Below, piece after piece: positions 33,047 through 41,078 of a stretch of DNA of 64,000 nucleotides. The stretch is from a bacterium (GTDB lineage Bacteria; Krumholzibacteriota; Krumholzibacteriia; LZORAL124-64-63), in NCBI GenBank assembly GCA_016719645.1, contig JADJYS010000001.1, positions 434,001-498,000 on the forward strand, written 5' to 3'. The notes under the pieces are model-generated. The model worked only from the letters and a program-made list of their open reading frames with translations. It was not told where the DNA came from and did not search any database. The position numbers and the translations under genes are program-made. The stretch's first letter is position 1. The number at the start of each line of letters is the position of its first letter.

Positions 33047-33979
33047 ATGAACGAGCTCGTGCTGATCAGCGGCAACGCCCACCGCGGGATGGGGGAGAAG
33101 ATCGCGGCCCACCTCGAGAAGTCCCTGCTCAGCGTCGAGGTCGCGCGCTTCTCGGACGGCGAGATCAACATCAAGATCAAGGAGAACATCCGCGGCACGG
33201 ACGTGTTCATCATCCAGCCGACGCAGCCGCCGGCCGAGAACATGATGGAGCTGCTGCTGCTCATCGACGCGGTGCGGCGGGCCTCCTGCCGGCGGGTGAC
33301 CGCGGTGCTGCCGTACTTCGGGTACGCGCGCCAGGACCGCAAGGACCAGCCGCGCGTGCCGATCGGGGCCCGCCTGATGGCCAACCTGATCACCACCGCG
33401 GGGGCGGACCGCGTGCTGACGATCGACCTGCACGCCCCCCAGATCCAGGGCTTCTTCGACATCCCGCTGGACCACCTCTACTCGGCGCCGGTCCTGCTCG
33501 AGCACTTCAAGGACCGCTCGCGGGAGAACCTGGCCGTGGTGGCTCCCGACGTCGGCAGCATCAAGATGGCCCGCTCCTTCGCCAAGCGCCTCGAGGCGCC
33601 GCTGTCGGTCATCGACAAGCGCCGGCCGCGCCCCAACGAGGCGGTGGTCATGAACTTCATCGGCGACGTGCGCGGGATGGACGTCATCATCTTCGACGAC
33701 ATGATCGACACCGCCGGCACCATCACCCAGGCGGCCGACGTCTGCGTGCAGAACGGGGCCGCGTCGGTCACGGCCTGCGCCACGCACCCGATCTTCTCGG
33801 GGCAGGCCCTCGAGCGGCTGGCCGCCTCCAGCGTCTCGGAGGTCGTGGTGAGCAACACGCTGCCCTTCGACCGGCAGGCCGAGTGCCCCAAGGTCAAGGT
33901 CCTGGACCTCTCCGGGCTGCTGGCCGACGCCATCGAGCGGATCCACCTGGAGAAGACCGTCAGCAAGCTCTTCGTCTGA
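33047..33979 (+). CDS. prs: Ribose-phosphate pyrophosphokinase
   Basis: A 310-residue PRPP synthase. ARFSDGEINIKIKENIRGTDVF, LPYFGYARQDRK, DLHAPQIQGFF and the PRPP loop DDMIDTAGTITQAA are all present. It supplies PRPP for nucleotides, histidine and NAD, and here possibly also for the DPPR-synthase-like enzyme at 29.9 kb. GAAAGGA precedes the ATG. Confidence 0.97.
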   Translation: MNELVLISGNAHRGMGEKIAAHLEKSLLSVEVARFSDGEINIKIKENIRGTDVFIIQPTQPPAENMMELLLLIDAVRRASCRRVTAVLPYFGYARQDRKDQPRVPIGARLMANLITTAGADRVLTIDLHAPQIQGFFDIPLDHLYSAPVLLEHFKDRSRENLAVVAPDVGSIKMARSFAKRLEAPLSVIDKRRPRPNEAVVMNFIGDVRGMDVIIFDDMIDTAGTITQAADVCVQNGAASVTACATHPIFSGQALERLAASSVSEVVVSNTLPFDRQAECPKVKVLDLSGLLADAIERIHLEKTVSKLFV

Positions 33980-33995
33980 GGCCCGTCTCCGGTCC

Positions 33996-34024
33996 TTGAC
34001 AAACCGCCGGAAAAATGGTTTATT
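33996..34024 (+). promoter_or_regulatory. Promoter of ctc/rplY with overlapping inverted repeats
   Basis: TTGACA, 17-nt spacer, TTTATT, about 65 nt before the gene. A 6-bp inverted repeat ACCGCC (34003-34008) / GGCGGT (34026-34031) brackets the -10, with AAACC/GGTTT nested inside. These could be a repressor site or a short hairpin; nothing decides between them. Confidence 0.55.
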
Positions 34025-34088
34025 TGGCGGTCTTTGAGGCGGGACGCCCGCCGACCCCCGTGCACGTCCTTTGGTGGAGGCTGCTGCC

Positions 34089-34724
34089 ATGGCCCTGATC
34101 GACATGACCGTCTATCCCCGGACGACCTCCGGCAAGAACGCGAACCGCCGGACCCGCGCCGCCGGCCGCACGCCCGCCGTGGTCTACGGCAACAACCGCG
34201 AGCAGGCGAACAGCCTGGAACTCGACACGGCGCAGCTGGAGCGCATCCTCGACACGCACGGCGGCCAGAACCTCATGTTCTCGCTGAAGGTCGAGGGCAC
34301 CGGCGAGTCCTTCGTGGCCGTCATGCGCGACCTGCAGCAGCACCCGGTGAGCGACATGGTCTACCACTGCGACCTGCTGGAGATCCCGCTGGACGTGCCG
34401 CTGACCCTCGAGGTCGGCCTGAACATCCACGGCGACGCGAACAAGCTGGTGCGCACCGGCGACGCCATCGTGGACGTGGTGCGGCGCACCGTCGAGATCG
34501 AGTGCCTGCCCCGCGACGTGCCGGAGAGCCTGGACGTCGACTACACCGAGCTGAAGATCGGCGACAAGCTGACCGTGCGGAACCTCAGCTTCGAGAAGGG
34601 CCGGATCGTGACCGACCTCGACGACATCATCCTCAAGCTGAACACGCACACCTTCATCGAGGCCGCGGCGGCCGCCCCCGAGGGCGAGGCGGCGGCGCCG
34701 GAGAAGAAGGAAGAGACGAAGTAA
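34089..34724 (+). CDS. rplY: 50S ribosomal protein L25/general stress protein Ctc
   Basis: A 211-residue Ctc-type L25: the N-terminal 5S-rRNA-binding domain (GKNANRRTRAAGRTPAVVYG) plus the C-terminal TL5 beta domain (VEIECLPRDVPESLDVDYTELKIGDKL), then an Ala/Glu/Lys tail. The ATG at 34089 is supported by GGAGG 9 nt upstream. It has its own promoter and pth follows 139 nt later. Confidence 0.94.
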   Translation: MALIDMTVYPRTTSGKNANRRTRAAGRTPAVVYGNNREQANSLELDTAQLERILDTHGGQNLMFSLKVEGTGESFVAVMRDLQQHPVSDMVYHCDLLEIPLDVPLTLEVGLNIHGDANKLVRTGDAIVDVVRRTVEIECLPRDVPESLDVDYTELKIGDKLTVRNLSFEKGRIVTDLDDIILKLNTHTFIEAAAAAPEGEAAAPEKKEETK

Positions 34725-34863
34725 CGGCGGCCGGCACCTCGCCGGCGCGGGATCACGGCGGGGCGGCTGCGGCCGCCTCGCCGTTCGCTTGCCGGCCCGG
34801 CCGTCGCTTGCCGGCCGGGCATTCGCGCGGCGGCCCCCCGGCCGGCCGCAGGGGGAGTTGGGC

Positions 34864-35520
34864 GTGCAACTGGTGGTGGGCCTCGGCAATCCCGGCGACC
34901 GCTACGTCTGGACGCGGCACAACCTGGGCTTCCGCGTCGTGGAGGCCCTGGCCGCCCGCGCGGGGCTGCGTTTCGGGCCCGTGCAGGCCGGCTGCGCGGC
35001 CGCGGCCGGCGCGATCGGGGGGCGCGAGGTCGTCCTGGTCAAGCCTCTGCTCTACATGAACCGCAGCGGGGAGGCGCTGGCGGCCTGGGCCCGCGCCCGG
35101 GATCTGGCGCTCGCCCCGGCGGTCGGCCCGGCCCCGGATCCGGCAGCCGAGTCCGCAGCGGCGGCGCCCGCCCCGCCCGCGCCGTCCCCGCCGCTGGCGG
35201 TGTGCGACGACATCGCGCTGCCCCTGGGCTCCCTGCGCCTGCGCGCCGGCGGCAGCGACGGCGGCCACCGCGGGCTGGAATCCCTGGGGCGCGCCCTCGG
35301 GGGGACCGCTTTCCCCCGCCTGCGGCTGGGGGCCGACGGCAGCGAGGCGGGCGTCCCGCCGCCGGACTGGGCGGACTACGTCCTCGCGGAGTTCCCCGCG
35401 ATGGAGCGGGCGGCGTCCGAGGAACTGGTGCAGGACGCCTGCGACGCCGTGCTGACCTGGCTCGAACTGGGCGTCGGGGCGGCCGCCGGCCGCCACAACC
35501 GCCGGGGCGGCCGCGCCTGA
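34864..35520 (+). CDS. pth: Peptidyl-tRNA hydrolase
   Basis: A 218-residue enzyme that frees tRNA from stalled peptidyl-tRNA. VVGLGNPGDRYVWTRHNLGFRVV carries the catalytic His; KPLLYMNRSGEAL, CDDIALPLGSLRLRAGGSDGGHRGLES (catalytic Asp) follow. An Ala/Pro-rich insert of about 25 residues splits the domain between LALAP and PPLAVCDD, making it longer than usual (about 190). The start is the GTG at 34864 with GGGGGAG upstream. Confidence 0.94.
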   Translation: MQLVVGLGNPGDRYVWTRHNLGFRVVEALAARAGLRFGPVQAGCAAAAGAIGGREVVLVKPLLYMNRSGEALAAWARARDLALAPAVGPAPDPAAESAAAAPAPPAPSPPLAVCDDIALPLGSLRLRAGGSDGGHRGLESLGRALGGTAFPRLRLGADGSEAGVPPPDWADYVLAEFPAMERAASEELVQDACDAVLTWLELGVGAAAGRHNRRGGRA

Positions 35521-35549
35521 CCGGGCCCGGGCGGCGCGGGGACGCGGGC

Positions 35550-35578
35550 TTGCATTGGCGGGGGGGAGCGGTTATCAT
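35550..35578 (+). promoter_or_regulatory. Promoter of rpsF operon
   Basis: TTGCAT, 17-nt spacer, TATCAT. It leaves a leader of about 170 nt before rpsF. Confidence 0.65.
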
Positions 35579-35581
35579 AGG

Positions 35582-35757
35582 CGGCCGGCCGTTTCGGCGG
35601 CCGGCCGCGTCCCGCCCGTCCACCGGGTCCGGGGCGTGACAATCAAATAGCGCGGCCCGTCCGCGCGATCCAACCCTGCCCGGGGCACCGACCCGGACCG
35701 GTTCCCGGTCCAGGGCGGAACGATCCCGGGCCGTCAGTCCGAGGGGAGGTCCAAGCG
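35582..35757 (+). promoter_or_regulatory. Structured rpsF leader, possible S6:S18 autoregulatory RNA
   Basis: The leader contains a long GC palindrome (from 35582, GCGGCCGGCCG paired with CGGCCGGCCGC). Nearer the gene is a nested hairpin: CCCTG (35674-35678) with CAGGG (35711-35715), enclosing GGACCGG/CCGGTCC with a TTC loop. CCG lies in the internal loop on the 5' side, as described for the S6:S18-binding rpsF leader motif. The match is by eye only. Confidence 0.35.
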
Positions 35758-36162
35758 TTGAAGAAGTACGAGATCATCTTCGTGCTGCAGGCCGACGAGC
35801 CCGAGGTCGAGCTCGAGGCCCGCGTCGCGAAGGTCCAGGCGTTCGCCGAGCAGCACGGGGGCGCCATCACCGAGCGCAACCACTGGGGCGTGCGCCAGCT
35901 GGCCTACCAGATCCAGCACGAGACCCGCGGGAACTACATGCACCTGCGGTTCCGCTGCGGCGGCGACGCCATCGCGCCGATGGACACCGAGTTCCGCCTG
36001 GATCACAAGATCCTGCGTCACCTGATCGTCGTGGACGAGGAGTGGAAGGAGCGCAACGAGGTCAGCATGGCCGAGAAGCGCAGGATCGCCTCCGCGGCGA
36101 CCTCCCGTTCCCCCCGCTTCGCCGCCGTCGAGGCTGCCGAGCCCGAGCCGGTGGACGACTGA
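35758..36162 (+). CDS. rpsF: 30S ribosomal protein S6
   Basis: A 134-residue S6: KKYEIIFVLQADEP at the start, HWGVRQLAYQIQHETRGNYMHLRF, then ILRHLIVVDEEW. The TTG start at 35758 is fixed by GGGGAGGT 7 nt upstream. The tail ends AEPEPVDD. No ssb gene separates rpsF and rpsR here, unlike many bacteria. Confidence 0.95.
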   Translation: MKKYEIIFVLQADEPEVELEARVAKVQAFAEQHGGAITERNHWGVRQLAYQIQHETRGNYMHLRFRCGGDAIAPMDTEFRLDHKILRHLIVVDEEWKERNEVSMAEKRRIASAATSRSPRFAAVEAAEPEPVDD

Positions 36163-36216
36163 GACGATCGCCAACGCGGCCGGCCAGGGGCCGGCCCCGA
36201 GCAAGGAGAGTGACGC

Positions 36217-36471
36217 ATGGCCAAGCGACCGGTGAAGGAAAAGAAGAAGCGTCCGCCGAAGAAGAAGAAGTGCTTCTTCTGCACGGAGGGCTACGTCGCC
36301 ATCGATTACAAGGACGTGGACCTCATGCGCAAGATGACCACGGAGCGCGGCAAGATCTCGCCGCGGCGCAACACGGGAACCTGCCCGAAGCACCAGCGCA
36401 TGCTGGCCGCGGCCGTGAAACGGTCCCGTCAGATCGCCCTGGTGCCGTTCGTGAAGGAATACTTCCGCTAG
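36217..36471 (+). CDS. rpsR: 30S ribosomal protein S18 (zinc type)
   Basis: An 84-residue S18 with a Lys-rich N-terminus. CFFCTEGYVAIDYKDVDLMRKM and CPKHQRML give the Cys/His set of the zinc-binding form. The core ERGKISPRRNTGTCPKHQR is canonical. AAGGAGAG precedes the ATG. Confidence 0.96.
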   Translation: MAKRPVKEKKKRPPKKKKCFFCTEGYVAIDYKDVDLMRKMTTERGKISPRRNTGTCPKHQRMLAAAVKRSRQIALVPFVKEYFR

Positions 36472-36510
36472 GCCTCGCCGGGACGGCGGCAGCGAGAAAG
36501 AGACAAAGCC

Positions 36511-36960
36511 ATGGATGTGATCCTGATCAAGAAGATCGACAACCTCGGCGACGCCGGCGAGACCGTGAACGTGTCGCGCGGTTACGCGCGCAACTACCTG
36601 GTCCCGCGGGGCATCGCCGTCGTCGCCGACGACAGCAACCGCCGCCGACTCGCCGAGGACGCCCGCTGGGGCGACCAGCGCGCCGCCAAGGCCCGCCGCG
36701 CCGCCCAGGATCTGGCGGCCGGCTTCGCCGACGTGTCGTGCACCATCGCCGTGCAGGCTTCCGAGGAGGAGCGCCTCTACGGGTCGGTCGGGGAGCGCGA
36801 GATCGCCCAGGCGCTGGCCGCCCAGGGGCGCGAGGTCGACCACAAGCAGATCCTGCTCGAGGAACCGATCAAGCAGCTCGGCGTCTACACCGTCCAGCTG
36901 CGGCTGCACGCCGAGGTCGAGGTCCCGATCAAGGTCTGGGTGGTGAAGGCGGAAGCCTGA
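36511..36960 (+). CDS. rplI: 50S ribosomal protein L9
   Basis: A 149-residue L9: VILIKKIDNLGDAGETVNVSRGYARNYLVPRGIA at the N-terminus, the long linker helix and the C-terminal domain (LYGSVGEREIAQAL, IKQLGVYTVQLRLHAEVEVPIKVWV). Last gene of the rpsF-rpsR-rplI unit. Confidence 0.96.
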   Translation: MDVILIKKIDNLGDAGETVNVSRGYARNYLVPRGIAVVADDSNRRRLAEDARWGDQRAAKARRAAQDLAAGFADVSCTIAVQASEEERLYGSVGEREIAQALAAQGREVDHKQILLEEPIKQLGVYTVQLRLHAEVEVPIKVWVVKAEA

Positions 36961-37040
36961 GCCTCCGGCCTGCCGGGTGAGGACGGTCTGCGGGCACCGT
37001 CACCGCGCGCGCGGCGGCGGCGTCCGCGTCAGCATCACGG

Positions 37041-37067
37041 GGGGCCGGGGCTAGCGCTCCCGGCCCC
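37041..37067 (+). terminator. Possible terminator hairpin after rplI
   Basis: Stem GGGGCCGGG/CCCGGCCCC with a 9-nt loop, followed by TCGGTCGT. The T-tract is poor, so rho-independent action is uncertain. The rest of 36961-37172 shows nothing else recognisable. Confidence 0.35.
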
Positions 37068-37172
37068 TCGGTCGTACCGCGAATCCCTCCGGGGAACCGG
37101 ATGCGGGGCGGCGTTGTTCCCGGGCGGCGCCGTCCCGACGACGATCACGCAACAGAACAGGAGCATGCGATC

Positions 37173-38417
37173 ATGTCCACCCTCACGAACGCGCGCCGCC
37201 TCGCCTGCGCCGCCCTGCTCGCGGCGGCGGCGCTGACGCTGGCGTCCTGCAGCGGCCCGGCCACGGGCGGCGTCCCCAAGGGCGACCTCTTCGGCGACGG
37301 GCAGAAGGACACCTCGCCGGTCATCGCCCGCGTCGCCGGCGTCGAGATCACCCAGCGCGACCTCGAGCTGCGGCTCAAGGAGATGCCCGACGACCTCAAG
37401 GCGCAGTACGCCGACAAGGCCGAGCAGCGCCAGCTGCTGCGCCTGATGGTCGGCGAGCTGCTCATGGCGCGGGGCGCCCTCGAGGCCGACCTGACCGCCG
37501 ACCCGCTCGTCGTGCAGCAGATGATCTCCCAGCGGCGCACGACCCTGATCGACGCCTACAAGGAGATGGTCCTCTGGAAGGACCTGACCCCGTCGCCCGA
37601 GCTGATCCGGGAAGAGTACGAGCTCAACAAGGCGGTCCACTACCAGGTCGTCGCCTCGGTGCAGGCCCGCCACATCCAGTGCAGCACGAAGGCGGAGGCC
37701 GACGCCGCCTGGGCCCGCCTGCACGGCGGCGGCCGGGAGTCGGCGTTCCCCTACGTCGTGGCCGAATTCTCCCGCAACGCGCTGTCGGCCCAGCAGGAGG
37801 GGGTGCTCGGCTGGTTCAACCGCAGCGGCTACATCGCCGCGCTGCCCTACGGCAAGGAATTCACCGAGACCGTCTTCGACTGGAGCCCCGGCCTGCACCC
37901 GCCGGTGAAGATCGGCGGCCACTGGCACATCGTCGAGATCCTGGACCGCCAGCCGGCCCGGACCCTCTCGCTCGCCGAGGTGCAGGACCGCATCATCGAC
38001 CAGCTGAAGCCCGGCCTCCAGCAGGCGGCCAAGGAGGAGTTCCTGGCGCGCCGCCTGAAGGAGGAGCCCGTCGAGTACTTCGGCGAGTTCCGGCCCGGCA
38101 ACGGCCGCACCGCCGAGGAGCTGCTGAAGCTGGGGATGCTCGCCGCCAACTTCGAGCGCAAGCTGGAGGTCTTCGACACGCTGCTCGAGGACTACCCGGA
38201 CAGCAAGGAAGCGCCGATGGCGCTGTTCCTGAAGGCCAACCTCTACCTCGACACCACGGGCGACATGTACCGCTGCCGGTTCTACCTGCAGCAGCTGCTC
38301 GCCGGCTACCCGCAGAGCGAGATCGCGGACCAGGCCAGGTTCATGCTCGACAACCTGGGCAGGATCGACTTCAAGTCGCCGCGCTCGATCCAGGACCTGC
38401 GCGGGACCGCCCGCTGA
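37173..38417 (+). CDS. PpiC/SurA-type peptidyl-prolyl isomerase lipoprotein
   Basis: A 414-residue protein with a lipoprotein signal (LTLASC, Cys near residue 26). A SurA-like N-terminal helical region (ITQRDLELRLKEMP, LLRLMVGELLMARGALE) leads to a parvulin domain (VQARHIQCSTKAEADAAWARL, EFSRNALSAQQEGVLGWFNRSG, WHIVEILDRQPA). The C-terminal 90 residues look TPR-like (ANFERKLEVFDTLLEDYPDSKEA). It probably helps fold outer-membrane proteins. The ATG at 37173 is set by AGGAG 9 nt upstream. Confidence 0.85.
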   Translation: MSTLTNARRLACAALLAAAALTLASCSGPATGGVPKGDLFGDGQKDTSPVIARVAGVEITQRDLELRLKEMPDDLKAQYADKAEQRQLLRLMVGELLMARGALEADLTADPLVVQQMISQRRTTLIDAYKEMVLWKDLTPSPELIREEYELNKAVHYQVVASVQARHIQCSTKAEADAAWARLHGGGRESAFPYVVAEFSRNALSAQQEGVLGWFNRSGYIAALPYGKEFTETVFDWSPGLHPPVKIGGHWHIVEILDRQPARTLSLAEVQDRIIDQLKPGLQQAAKEEFLARRLKEEPVEYFGEFRPGNGRTAEELLKLGMLAANFERKLEVFDTLLEDYPDSKEAPMALFLKANLYLDTTGDMYRCRFYLQQLLAGYPQSEIADQARFMLDNLGRIDFKSPRSIQDLRGTAR

Positions 38418-38435
38418 ACGACCGACACGCGGACG

Positions 38436-38470
38436 GCGGGGGGGCGTTGCCAGCGCCCCCCCGCTGTGTT
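38436..38470 (+). terminator. Terminator hairpin whose loop holds the next promoter's -35
   Basis: A perfect 11-bp stem: GCG-G7-CG at 38436-38446 with CGC7GC at 38454-38464, loop TTGCCAG, followed by TGTGTT. The TTGCC of the loop is also the -35 of the promoter below. Confidence 0.65.
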
Positions 38471-38475
38471 ATGAC
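38447..38475 (+). promoter_or_regulatory. Promoter of the LpoA-like gene
   Basis: TTGCCA, 17-nt spacer, TATGAC, about 65 nt before the GTG at 38540. It overlaps the terminator of the upstream gene. Confidence 0.5.
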
Positions 38476-38539
38476 TGCGCCGCGGCGGCAGCGGTGCCGC
38501 GCCGGGCGGCGCGGTCGCGGTCCCGACGGGAGGAACGAC

Positions 38540-40330
38540 GTGACGGTGCACAGTCGCCGCCTGGGGTGGATCCTGGTCTGGGGCCTGGCGCTCGTCGCCG
38601 GCGCCTGCGCCGCCGGCGGCGGCGCGGCCGACCGCACCGGCCGCTCGCTCGCGAAGCCCGAGCGCGAACTGGCCGAGCGCCTGTTCGTGCGCCTGCAGGA
38701 GGCGCACGGCGCCGGCAACGACCGCACGGCCCTCTCGCTGGGCCACGAGCTGCTCGACCGCTACCAGGGATTCGCCCGCCTCGACGAGGCGACCCTGCTC
38801 GCCGCGCGCTCGGCGCGGCGCCTGCACGACCCGGGCGAAGCCCTGAAGCTGACGGGCGAGTTCCTCGCTGCCCACCCGGACGCCGGCGGCGTGCCCGCCC
38901 TGCTGGACCTGCGCGCCGAACTGCTGGGCGCGGCGGGGGATGCGCCGCGCGCCGCCGAGGCGCTCGTCCTGCTGCACGACCGCGCCCCCACCGCGGCGGT
39001 GCGCGAGGACGCGGGGGCGCGCTTGGCCGCGACGGCCGCCGCCCTGCCCGCCGACGCCCTTGCCGCCCTGCGCGCCGCCCACCCGGACGCCGGCGCCCGC
39101 CCCCTGCTCGGCTACCTCTGGACCGGGAAGCTGCTGGCCGAGCACCGCGACGGCGAGGCGCGCGACGCCGTCGCCGCCCTGCGCGGCGAGGCGCCGTCCG
39201 ACGCCTGGACGCAGAAGGCCGAGGCGCTGCTGCGCGACCCCGAGGCGGCCGTGCTGGCCGAGCGGCCGCTGCGGCCGGGACCCGACGGCGTCGACCCCCA
39301 GCACGTGGCCGTGCTCTGCCCGCTGACCGGCCGGCACACGGTGCTGGGCAACGCCTACTACGACGGCGTCCGCCTCGCCCGCGACGAGGCCGGGCGGCGC
39401 GGCTGGCGCCAGTACACCGTCACCGCCCACGACACCGAGGGCGAGACGATCGCGGCCGTGCTCGCCGCGCGCCGGCTGCTGGCCGAGCAGCCGCCCGTGG
39501 CCCTGGTCGGCGCCCTGCTCGGCGCCCCGACGGTGGCCGTGGCGCTGGTCGCCGGGGAGGCCGGGCTGCCGCTGGTCTCGCCGACGACCGCCGACCCGCG
39601 GCTCGAGGACCTGGGCCCCTGGGTCTTCGCCACCGGATCCGACGGCGGCGTCGAGGCGCGGCTGTCGGCCCGCTTCGCGGTCGAGGCGCTGGGCCTGGAC
39701 CGCGTGGCGGTCCTGCACGCCGACGATCCGGCGGGACTGCGCCTCTACGAGCTGTTCGCCACCGAGGCCATCGAGCGCGGCGGGACGCTGGTCGCCGCCG
39801 AGAGCGTCGCGGCCGATGCCGCCGACGCGGCCGAGCAGGTGCGCCGGATCGTCGAGGCCCGCCCGTCGGCCGTCTACGTCCCGCTGGAACCGGACCGCCT
39901 GCTGTCGTTCCCCGCCCTGGCGCAGCTCGCCGCGAGCGGCGCCCTGGTCCTGGGCGCGCGCAGCTGGGACGCGCCCGGGACGGCCGGCGCCCTCGGCGCC
40001 TCGCTGCCGCGCCTCGCCTTCCCGGAGGCGGCCGTCGCCGGCAGCGCCGGGTGGCCGCAGCGCTTCGACGAGCTGTGGGACGCGGCGGGGCGCCCGCCCG
40101 AGGCCACGCTCGTGGCGCGCGCGGCCTTCCTCGGCGCGATGCTGCTCTTCGACACGCTGGGGGAGAGCGGGGCGACCAGGCCGGCCGACCTCGCCGCCGC
40201 GCTCACGGCCCGCCTGGCGCGGGTCCGCGATGCCGATTGGACGACCGCGGAGTTGGCCGCCGCGATGCGCACCGTCGTCGACGGCGCGATCGTGCCCTAC
40301 CCGGCGACGGGAACCGGCGGCCGCGACTGA
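38540..40330 (+). CDS. LpoA-like lipoprotein: TPR region plus periplasmic binding-protein fold
   Basis: A 596-residue lipoprotein (LVAGAC, Cys about residue 23). Residues 40-240 are helical, TPR-like (ALSLGHELLDRYQGFARLDEATLL). From about 255 a type 1 periplasmic-binding-protein fold follows: HVAVLCPLTGRHTVLGNAYYDGVRLA, LVGALLGAPTVAVALVAGEAGLPLVSPT, RVAVLHADD, SAVYVPLEPDRLLSF. This two-part plan matches LpoA (PBP1a activator) and YraM-type proteins. Ligand binding to amino acids is the alternative. The GTG start has GGGAGGAACGAC upstream. Confidence 0.75.
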   Translation: MTVHSRRLGWILVWGLALVAGACAAGGGAADRTGRSLAKPERELAERLFVRLQEAHGAGNDRTALSLGHELLDRYQGFARLDEATLLAARSARRLHDPGEALKLTGEFLAAHPDAGGVPALLDLRAELLGAAGDAPRAAEALVLLHDRAPTAAVREDAGARLAATAAALPADALAALRAAHPDAGARPLLGYLWTGKLLAEHRDGEARDAVAALRGEAPSDAWTQKAEALLRDPEAAVLAERPLRPGPDGVDPQHVAVLCPLTGRHTVLGNAYYDGVRLARDEAGRRGWRQYTVTAHDTEGETIAAVLAARRLLAEQPPVALVGALLGAPTVAVALVAGEAGLPLVSPTTADPRLEDLGPWVFATGSDGGVEARLSARFAVEALGLDRVAVLHADDPAGLRLYELFATEAIERGGTLVAAESVAADAADAAEQVRRIVEARPSAVYVPLEPDRLLSFPALAQLAASGALVLGARSWDAPGTAGALGASLPRLAFPEAAVAGSAGWPQRFDELWDAAGRPPEATLVARAAFLGAMLLFDTLGESGATRPADLAAALTARLARVRDADWTTAELAAAMRTVVDGAIVPYPATGTGGRD

Positions 40331-40346
40331 TCGTCGTCGGCTTCCT

Positions 40347-41078
40347 TCAACGCGGCCCCGCCGTCTCCGGAACGGCGGGGCCGCGCGGCGTCTGCGGGTT
40401 GCGGAAGGTCACCGTCAGGATGTTCCAGAAGCCGGCGGGATCCGCGCAGGCGGCGAAGTCCGGGTCGTAGAGCCAGCGGTCGACCGCCTTGAGGACCACG
40501 GCGGCGAAGGCCGGGCCCGCGTCGGATTCCAGGACGTAGGAGCCCTGCACGGCGCCGCTCGCGCCCACGAAGAAGGCCACCTTGACCGTCAGCACGGGCG
40601 CCAGGCGGTCGGCCGGCGAGGCGTCGGCGGGGTAGCGCGGGTAGACCTGGCGCAGCAGGTGGAAGCAGGGGTTGGTCGGGGTCGGCAGGTTCAGTTCGAC
40701 CGTGTCGCTCAGATCGTCCGGCTCGGTCTCGACGCTGACCTGCGGCGACGGTGGCGCGGGCGGCGCCACGACCGGGACGGGGCGCTCGCCCCGCTCGTCG
40801 GGTTCCACGACGTACTCCGGGACCGGCGGCGCGGCGAGCTCGGACAGGCGCGCCGCGTCCTGGTGCGCGGGGTCCTGGCCGTCGTCGATCGAAATCTGGG
40901 GCAGGATCTTCAGCGGTCCCGGCGCGCCCGTGAACTCCCAGCGCTTGCGGATCCGCTCGCGGTCCGGGCCGAACAGGGCCAGCAACGCCAGCACGATCAA
41001 GGCGCCGACGACGGCGCCGGCGTAGCGCCGGCGCAGGTCGTGCTCGCGCGCCCGCCGCCGCCGATCCTGATCGGTCAT
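40347..41078 (-). CDS. TonB-like protein with one membrane anchor
   Basis: A 243-residue protein: a charged N-terminus, one membrane segment at about 20-37 (AGAVVGALIVLALLALFG), a Pro/Glu-rich stretch (PVVAPPAPPSPQVSVETEP) and a TonB-C-like end (LAPVLTVKVAFFVGASGAVQGSYVLES, AVDRWLYDPDFAACADPAG). It is a second TonB-type transducer besides the one at 5.3 kb, with no ExbBD nearby. The ATG overlaps the stop of the amidase gene (ATGA). Confidence 0.75.
   Translation of the reverse strand: MTDQDRRRRAREHDLRRRYAGAVVGALIVLALLALFGPDRERIRKRWEFTGAPGPLKILPQISIDDGQDPAHQDAARLSELAAPPVPEYVVEPDERGERPVPVVAPPAPPSPQVSVETEPDDLSDTVELNLPTPTNPCFHLLRQVYPRYPADASPADRLAPVLTVKVAFFVGASGAVQGSYVLESDAGPAFAAVVLKAVDRWLYDPDFAACADPAGFWNILTVTFRNPQTPRGPAVPETAGPR
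40352..40384. terminator. Hairpin between convergent genes, inside the TonB-like 3' end
   Basis: A perfect 13-bp stem GCGGCCCCGCCGT/ACGGCGGGGCCGC with loop CTCCGGA. It lies in the last codons of the minus-strand TonB-like gene and 21 nt after the stop of the LpoA-like gene. No T-tract on either side, so it may stall or protect transcripts rather than terminate by itself. Confidence 0.45.
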
